From Brachionus manjavacas (taxonomy: Eukaryota; Rotifera; Eurotatoria; Ploima; Brachionidae): DNA of 64,000 nucleotides. Location of the stretch: positions 1,054,001 to 1,118,000 of the forward strand of contig JAHQIY010000014.1 in assembly GCA_019054805.1 (NCBI GenBank). The letters are read 5' to 3'. Each line of letters opens with the position of its first letter. Within the stretch, counting starts at the first letter, position 1. Position numbers and translations under genes: made by a program. Positions 58,443 through 64,000 of this stretch are shown here, piece by piece. The notes under the pieces are model-generated. The model was not told the origin of the DNA, did no database searches, and was given only the letters and a program-made list of their open reading frames with translations.

Positions 58443-60066
58443 TTATAATTTTTCAAAAGTGTCTAAGGGATAATGTTCCTTATTTTGTTTAAGATGATCC
58501 AAAAATTCATTCTGTTGCTTCAAAAGTGATTGCGATGGCTTATCAAATACATCCAAAAACATTTCAGTTGGTTTCAAATTCTTTATGCGCTCCGATTTAG
58601 TTATAGAATCCATAATCTTAAAAATGCTCATTTCTTTAAAACAAAAATAAATTTTTTTATTTTTTTACCAGTTTTCGGTGCTCTTCGGTCAGCTCTTCTT
58701 CAATTTTTTCATTTAAAATACCTTTTCTGAACAAATAATTCTTGAATCGGTTCATCGGGTTATCACCTTTTTCCCAAAGATTAATTTCATCTACTGATCT
58801 ATATGCAGTACTGTCATCCGATGTGCTGTGATGACCAAGACGGTAGGTCATAGCTTCGATTAGAACAGGTCTGGATTCTTTGATAGCTATTTGCCGTGCC
58901 GCTCTAGTAGCATTATAAACAGCGAATAAATCATTTCCGTCCACTCTAATTGTGACTATCCCATAAGCTGGACCTCTTGCTGCAATTCCATCACCTCTGT
59001 ACTGCTCTTTAACCGGAGTGGAAATAGCATAACCATTATTTCGGCAAAAAAATATCAAAGGCACATCGAATACCGAAGCAAAATTCATAGCTGCATGTGC
59101 ATCACCCTCACTAGCTGCACCTTCACCAAAATAGGTAATAACACACAAGCCATTTTGTTTCCTTTTATAAGCATATGCTAAAATAAGCCTAATTATATTT
59201 TTTTTTAATCAAAAATATTTTGCTTATACCAGATCCCACTGCTTGCGGTATCTGAGTTGCCAATGGACTAGAAATGGTTACAAAATTAAATTCTTTAGAA
59301 CCATAATGCTATGTAAAATTTATTAGTAAAACAGCTTATTTTTAATCTTAAATATGTTTTACCACCGGCATTTGTTTTCCTTTGCAGCTTGAATTTGAAT
59401 TTCCATAGATTTGGTCGCAAAATTGTTGAATTGAAAATCCACGATACATGAGAACACCTTTTTGTTTTAAGATAATTTAAAAAAATGATCTCAACAAAAT
59501 TTATCTATTTACCGGATTCTCGATACTGAGCTGTTTAAAAATCAAATTAATTTTTAATTAAAAACTTTCTTTAAAATAATTAATTTACCATATATTAAAT
59601 CTTGAGAATCTAAAGCGGCAGCTGATCCAATTTGAGCTGCTGTTTCGCCGTGATTTTGCATGTAAAATGAGATTCTTCCTTGACGTTGAGCTTCGTACAT
59701 TATGATGTCAAATTTTGCCAACAGATTCATATAAGTGTACATATTGAGCAGAGTTTTATTGTCGAATTTGGGCTCATGTGATGGGTCTATTATGTTTCCT
59801 TTGCGATTCATAACACGGTAACATTGTATTTGAGTATTATTTTCAGGGTAAATAAACTGAAGTTCGGTTGAAAATTCGCCCTTATATCCAGGAAAGGATG
59901 CTTTGTCACTAATGCTTGTAGCTGAAGACAAATTGCGACGAAAAAGACTCTAATCATAAATTTTTTTTACAAAATTATTTCTTCCTATTAAGCTCATAGA
60001 ATAATTTACTCTATAAAAATTTGGAGATTTTTTATTCCACAACTGAATTAATTTAAATGATGCCAT
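58443..60066 (-). CDS. BCKDHA: Branched-chain 2-oxoacid dehydrogenase E1 alpha subunit, mitochondrial
   Basis: Seven exons (60010-60066, 59589-59949, 59513-59530, 59363-59457, 59230-59308, 58669-59177, 58443-58616) give about 430 residues (human precursor 445). It is the thiamine-diphosphate-dependent E1 alpha of the mitochondrial complex that decarboxylates the keto acids of Leu, Ile and Val. Seen: [16 protein letters not shown]-like [24 protein letters not shown], the ThDP/Mg site [12 protein letters not shown]...[11 protein letters not shown], and the regulatory phosphorylation loop [16 protein letters not shown]. The N-terminus ([19 protein letters not shown] then [10 protein letters not shown]) is basic, Ser-rich and lacks acids, as in mitochondrial presequences. 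Exon 3 is only 18 nt (coding QYRES) yet is needed to keep frame and homology. Introns are 52-60 bp. It starts 154 bp downstream of the WRAP73 stop. Confidence 0.96.
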
Positions 60067-60220
60067 TATCTAAACTTTGCCATATTTTATTAAAAAATTG
60101 ATTTCAAAAATTGAACAGCTGGTCAAAACTGAACAACTAACAAAAATTAATTTTTAAGAAAGAAAAATTAAAAAAAATTTATTTAAAAAAGAGGTAGAAA
60201 TAAATAAGCTAAAAGAAAAA

Positions 60221-63089
60221 CTATTCTAAATTTTCACTAGAGCTGTTCGGATTATCTGAGCCATTTTTTGACACATCTGTTTCGCTTTGTAAATAAGTAA
60301 CACAAAAATGGTCTTTTCCAATCAAGGCAAGACTTTGGCCGTCTTTATTCCATTTTAGACTCAATATAGAAAATGTAGCTTCACATGGTGTCTCTACAGA
60401 TACACAGCCTTGTGGACTCCACATGTATATCTTGTTATTATTTGTACACAGCGCCAGGCGATTTTGTCTCGGATCCCAGCTGACACATTTAACAGCAATT
60501 GTTTGGATTAGAACATTAGTTAATTTAAATTTTTTCATGTCCCAAATCCAAAGAATGTTCGGCATTGAATCGTTCCGAGTCAGCATAAAGCGATTGTCAT
60601 AACTGAATTGTATGGAACTAATACCCATTTTGGGATTTGGTTTGTCCAAATCAGGCTTGATGGCAGCAATCTGTAAGTTACCATTATAGACTTCATCTGA
60701 AGAAAATAATAATAATGAAATAATTTTTATTTAATAATTTAAATATCACATTTGCTAGGGGTGCTATAAATGGACAAGATTTCATTTTCATTGATCATAT
60801 TTGACTCATTTAAAATAGAGGTTGTCAACAGATCTTTTTTGTTTCTAATACTGCCATCATTTTCTTTAAAAATAATCTTGAGGAAATTTAAAATTGACTA
60901 TAAAAAAGAAAAGAATATTTGAGCTTGGTCAATTTTGTGATCGATCGGTCAAATATTTTATCCGAATAGACTTTTAGTTAATAATATGAACAAACAAAAT
61001 TTTTAAACACTTAAAAAAATAGAAAATAATTTCAATCTATTATTGAATTTACTTAATTTAATCAAGCGAGATTTTTTCATTGCAATTGTGATTAATTTCT
61101 GGCATTTTGATTTTCATCCAAAAATTCTAAATCAAATTTAAATTCTTGAAATATTTATTTTTTAGGAAAAAAAAAAAAAGATGATTCAAAAATTCCAAAT
61201 ATATTTGTATGGGTCCTACTAAAAAAATGACCTCCAATTTTTCAAAATTATCTGACCCCCATTTTTTATTCAAAGCAAAGATATTTTTAAAAGTTTTAAT
61301 ATTACATATGGTTTGAATTTATCTCTATTTTTTGAAAATTAAATTAGTTTCTCTCCGAAATTTTTATTTTTTCTGAAAATTGAATATTTTTATATTTTTA
61401 AAAACCTGACCCCCTACTGACCAGCAATTTTTTTAGACTGACCCCCATTTTTCTTGAAGATAATTTAACGAGCTTTCTAAAAATGTGCTTACTTTTTCTC
61501 CAGGAAGTATAGTTTTTGAGATATTTTGATTAAAATAAAAGACCTTGGTTATTATTCAAATCGAATTTAATTATTTTTGATACAACATGCCATTTGAATT
61601 AAATTTTCTCTAATCATTTATTTAATTACTTTTGGAATTTTAAAATTATTTTAAAGAATAGATCATAGAGACAAAAAAACATAAACATCACAAAGCATTA
61701 ATATTTTATTTGGTTATCAATATTTCCTAAAGAATTAACACCCTTTTTTTGATTTTATTGAAACATATTTTGTTTAATGTTATTTCACCATCAAAATATT
61801 TTAGAGCTCAATTTATCGAATTTGATTAACCAAAAAAATTAATTTTAAATTTTAAATTTTAGCCTCATTTTATGATGTTTTTAAAATTCGATCAAAAATT
61901 ACTCATGAGAAATATTCTAAAAAATAAGCTGAACATCGAGATACTACTAATAAATAAAATCGTTTTTTGAAAATAAAATCTACTTAAAAAAACAAGTGAG
62001 TTAAGTAATAAGACCATTGTTTCACAAAATTGACTAAACCCAAAATAATTTTTGGCTTACCAAATCTTTGGAATTGATTTTGGTCGGATGCTCAAATTCC
62101 ATAATGAGTTTAAAAGTAATGTAATTTAACAGTCTGACTTTAGAGTCATAGCTACCAATGCACAATAGCTGGCCATTCGGCGACCAGCAAACAGTCTTTA
62201 CGCCCAAAGACCATTTATATGGCTGAAATTTGTTCATACAAAGTCCATCAGTGTTGTAAATCAAAACTTTATACTAAAAATTTTTTTTAAAATAAATAAA
62301 AACTTCAATTTATGGTAAATAAATTAATTTTTTTTTATTACTTCTAATGGTGATTCCCACACGGCAAAAACGTTTCCATTCGGAGACCAGCAAATACCCT
62401 CCAAATTGTCAGTTTCCACTTCAAAATGCTAAAAAATTTAGCCAATTTAAAGATCTCATCAATTTGAATGCTTACTTTAAGTAATTGCCAAGAATCGCAT
62501 GAAAAAATGCTGCAATAATCTTTGCAGTCGCGTCTCTCGGCAAGGAGCATGTATTTTCCGTCATTGGTGAATTGGTAGCATTTAGGAATGCTTTTTGGAT
62601 ACTTCATGTAGGACACGCTTTTGTTCATTAGTGACCAAACGGTTATCCTTAGCTTAAAATCAACAAAATGCTTAAAAGGTAAAAATTATACTCAAAATAG
62701 TACATGGAAATCAGAGGTGGTTAAAATGTGCCTTGAGTCCGGACTCCAATTGGCTTGAACAAGACCAGCTGAGCCTTCGTCTATTTTACATTTCCATTCA
62801 GGATTTTCCAGTGAAAATACTTGTATGATGTTTCTTTTGTTCAGACAGCAGAGGACAAAATCAGAATCTCTAGACCACTGAGCAAAATTAATAAAGAGAC
62901 ATTGGTACAATTTTAAAGGAATACTTCTATATAATTAATTGTGTCAAGACATGTGTACATGTTGATAATTTCTAGACTATTCAGGTCCCTGATAATAAGC
63001 CTGAATTGGACCACATTAGCCAAGTGCTTTCCATTCGGAGAAAATTCACAAATTTGGTTCGACTGCTTGAACAGATCTGAAAAATTCAT
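60221..63089 (-). CDS. WRAP73: WD repeat protein WRAP73 (WDR8)
   Basis: Seven exons (62925-63089, 62704-62877, 62476-62652, 62342-62428, 62061-62273, 60750-60876, 60221-60696) give about 472 residues (human 460). The start [73 protein letters not shown] and [15 protein letters not shown] follow the family almost line by line. It is a WD40 beta-propeller protein of centrosomes and spindle poles, working with SSX2IP/Msd1-type partners in microtubule anchoring. Most introns are 47-68 bp; the fifth is 1184 bp (60877-62060) and contains the repeat noted at 61201-61460. ATG at 63089 is fixed by the conserved N-terminus. Confidence 0.96.
61201..61460. repeat. Short dispersed direct repeats in WRAP73 intron 5
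   Basis: The string CTGACCCCCATTTTT occurs near 61251 and again near 61437, with related CTGACCCCCTACTGACC near 61405 and TGACCTCCAATTTTT near 61227. The C-runs stand out in this AT-rich DNA. Function unknown; perhaps a decayed repeat element. Confidence 0.45.
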
Positions 63090-63940
63090 TGTTAGCTGAT
63101 TTTATTTAGAAAATTTAAATTTTTCTTTTTTCAATGAACACACCTTAAAATCTCTATATTTGAAGCTATAATTTATTCATGTTTTTAGGAATTTAGTTGC
63201 CATTCGATATGTGCATTTTCTAACATTTTTTAAGGCTTAGACCTAATTCAGATTTTTTGCAGTAAATATTAGCACAAATCGTATTGACATCCATTTTTTC
63301 TGATCAAAATTCAAAAATTTTAGCCAGTTTGAACACTTTTTTTCATCAATTCCGATGTATATGAATCATGAATTTTGAAAATTGTTGAAAAAAAATTCTG
63401 CAAATTTTAAGTATTTTATAGTTCTTAAAAAAACAAGCCAAAATTTGTGAAAAAATAGCAATATTTTAGAATTTTTTGATTGCAATTAACACAATTTAAA
63501 AAATTATTTATAGATTTTTTTTCTAAACAAAATAAATAAAAATAGAAAAAAAATTTTATTGTAACATGAGGCAATATGTAATGTGTAAACCAAGTGATAA
63601 CTTTCAAAAAGTGATTTATTTTTCTTATTAACAAGACATATTATTCGTGATCTTTTTCTTCCTGCTAGCAAATTTTTTTAACTGATAGAAAAAAATAATT
63701 AATGATTGCTAAATTTCCTTTTTTGAATAATAATGTGATTTTGGAATCTTAGAATAAAAAGCTTGTTCTTGCTTGACATTTTCTTATCATCTTTAGCGTG
63801 AATTTTAAGCTCAAAAAAACTTCTGGGGCAATTAGAGAGATTTAGTCAAATTTTAAATTTTATTTTGAGTGCTTTTTTTCAATTAGACTGTTAATTTTTC
63901 TTAAAATAAGGGTCCAAAAAATAAAAAAAAATCTTAGCAC
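63090..63940. other. AT-rich spacer upstream of WRAP73
   Basis: Would contain the WRAP73 promoter; nothing distinctive seen. Confidence 0.5.
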
Positions 63941-64000
63941 CTGGCTGGTGATCTTTAATAGGGTGAATATCTGGGCTAAAAGGGTAGAGAGTTTCAGCCC
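63941..64000 (-). CDS. Possible exon of a gene beyond the right edge
   Basis: The last 60 bases on the minus strand read LYPFSPDIHPIKDHQP and end at a CAG/GTGCTA donor at 63941/63940. Composition is clearly different from the spacer. Too short to identify; a chance frame or transposon piece is possible. Confidence 0.3.

Noticed and set aside
63425-63634. Minus-strand 69-codon frame
   Set aside because: AT-rich chance frame in the WRAP73 upstream spacer.

Overview
The window is nuclear DNA from a eukaryote, most likely a small-genome invertebrate. Evidence: genes split by many GT...AG introns, mostly 46-68 bp; animal-type proteins (CARMIL, OSTF1, WRAP73, a three-Ig-domain surface protein, an ALMS-motif centrosomal protein); strongly AT-rich spacers; and tRNA-Met genes with introns. 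A monogonont rotifer such as Brachionus would fit the base composition, the compact genes and the decayed secreted propeller-type gene, but that is inference and no species is claimed.

Layout. 1-68 (-): first exon of a gene running off the left edge. 1014-3036 (-): ALMS-motif protein. 3261-3531: two intron-bearing tRNA-Met(CAT) genes head to head in inverted orientation. 4400-5100 (-): possible broken propeller-like exons. 6344-8071 (-): GPI-type Ig protein, followed by a 7.5 kb spacer holding a 142-bp tandem duplication and a dense run of GATA-type sites (9024-9780). 15613-17260 (+): tail-anchored protein with dynein-light-chain-like motifs. 18580-20810 (+): decayed secreted Cys-rich/propeller pseudogene. 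22246-24838 (-): MCM6. 25.6-27.9 kb: LINE remnants and a large inverted-repeat element. 28043-29620 (-): BTB-BACK protein. 29.6-34.9 kb: gene desert with a TTAA-flanked MITE and a MULE-like fragment. 34930-35659 (+): ribosomal protein eL13. 36954-37045 (-): third tRNA-Met. 37239-38222 (+): OSTF1. 38515-39110: fold-back element. 40621-41259 (+): unknown membrane-like protein. 41500-42501 (-): APH-like kinase, with a deleted pseudogene copy at 44084-44397. 45472-46501 (-): possible two-exon microprotein. 47121-56787 (-): complete 15-exon CARMIL gene with a piggyBac remnant in its largest intron. 58443-60066 (-): BCKDHA. 60221-63089 (-): WRAP73. 63941-64000 (-): possible exon of a gene beyond the right edge.

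These are ordinary monocistronic animal genes, not an operon, although BCKDHA starts only 154 bp downstream of the WRAP73 stop on the same strand. Themes that recur are the cytoskeleton and centrosome (ALMS-motif protein, CARMIL, WRAP73), DNA replication (MCM6) and translation (eL13, tRNA-Met). Spacers are dominated by small DNA-transposon derivatives and old LINE pieces. No viral genome, CRISPR array or bacterial-type locus was seen. Exon models below were built by hand from splice sites and phase; in every multi-exon model listed the phases close without a frameshift.
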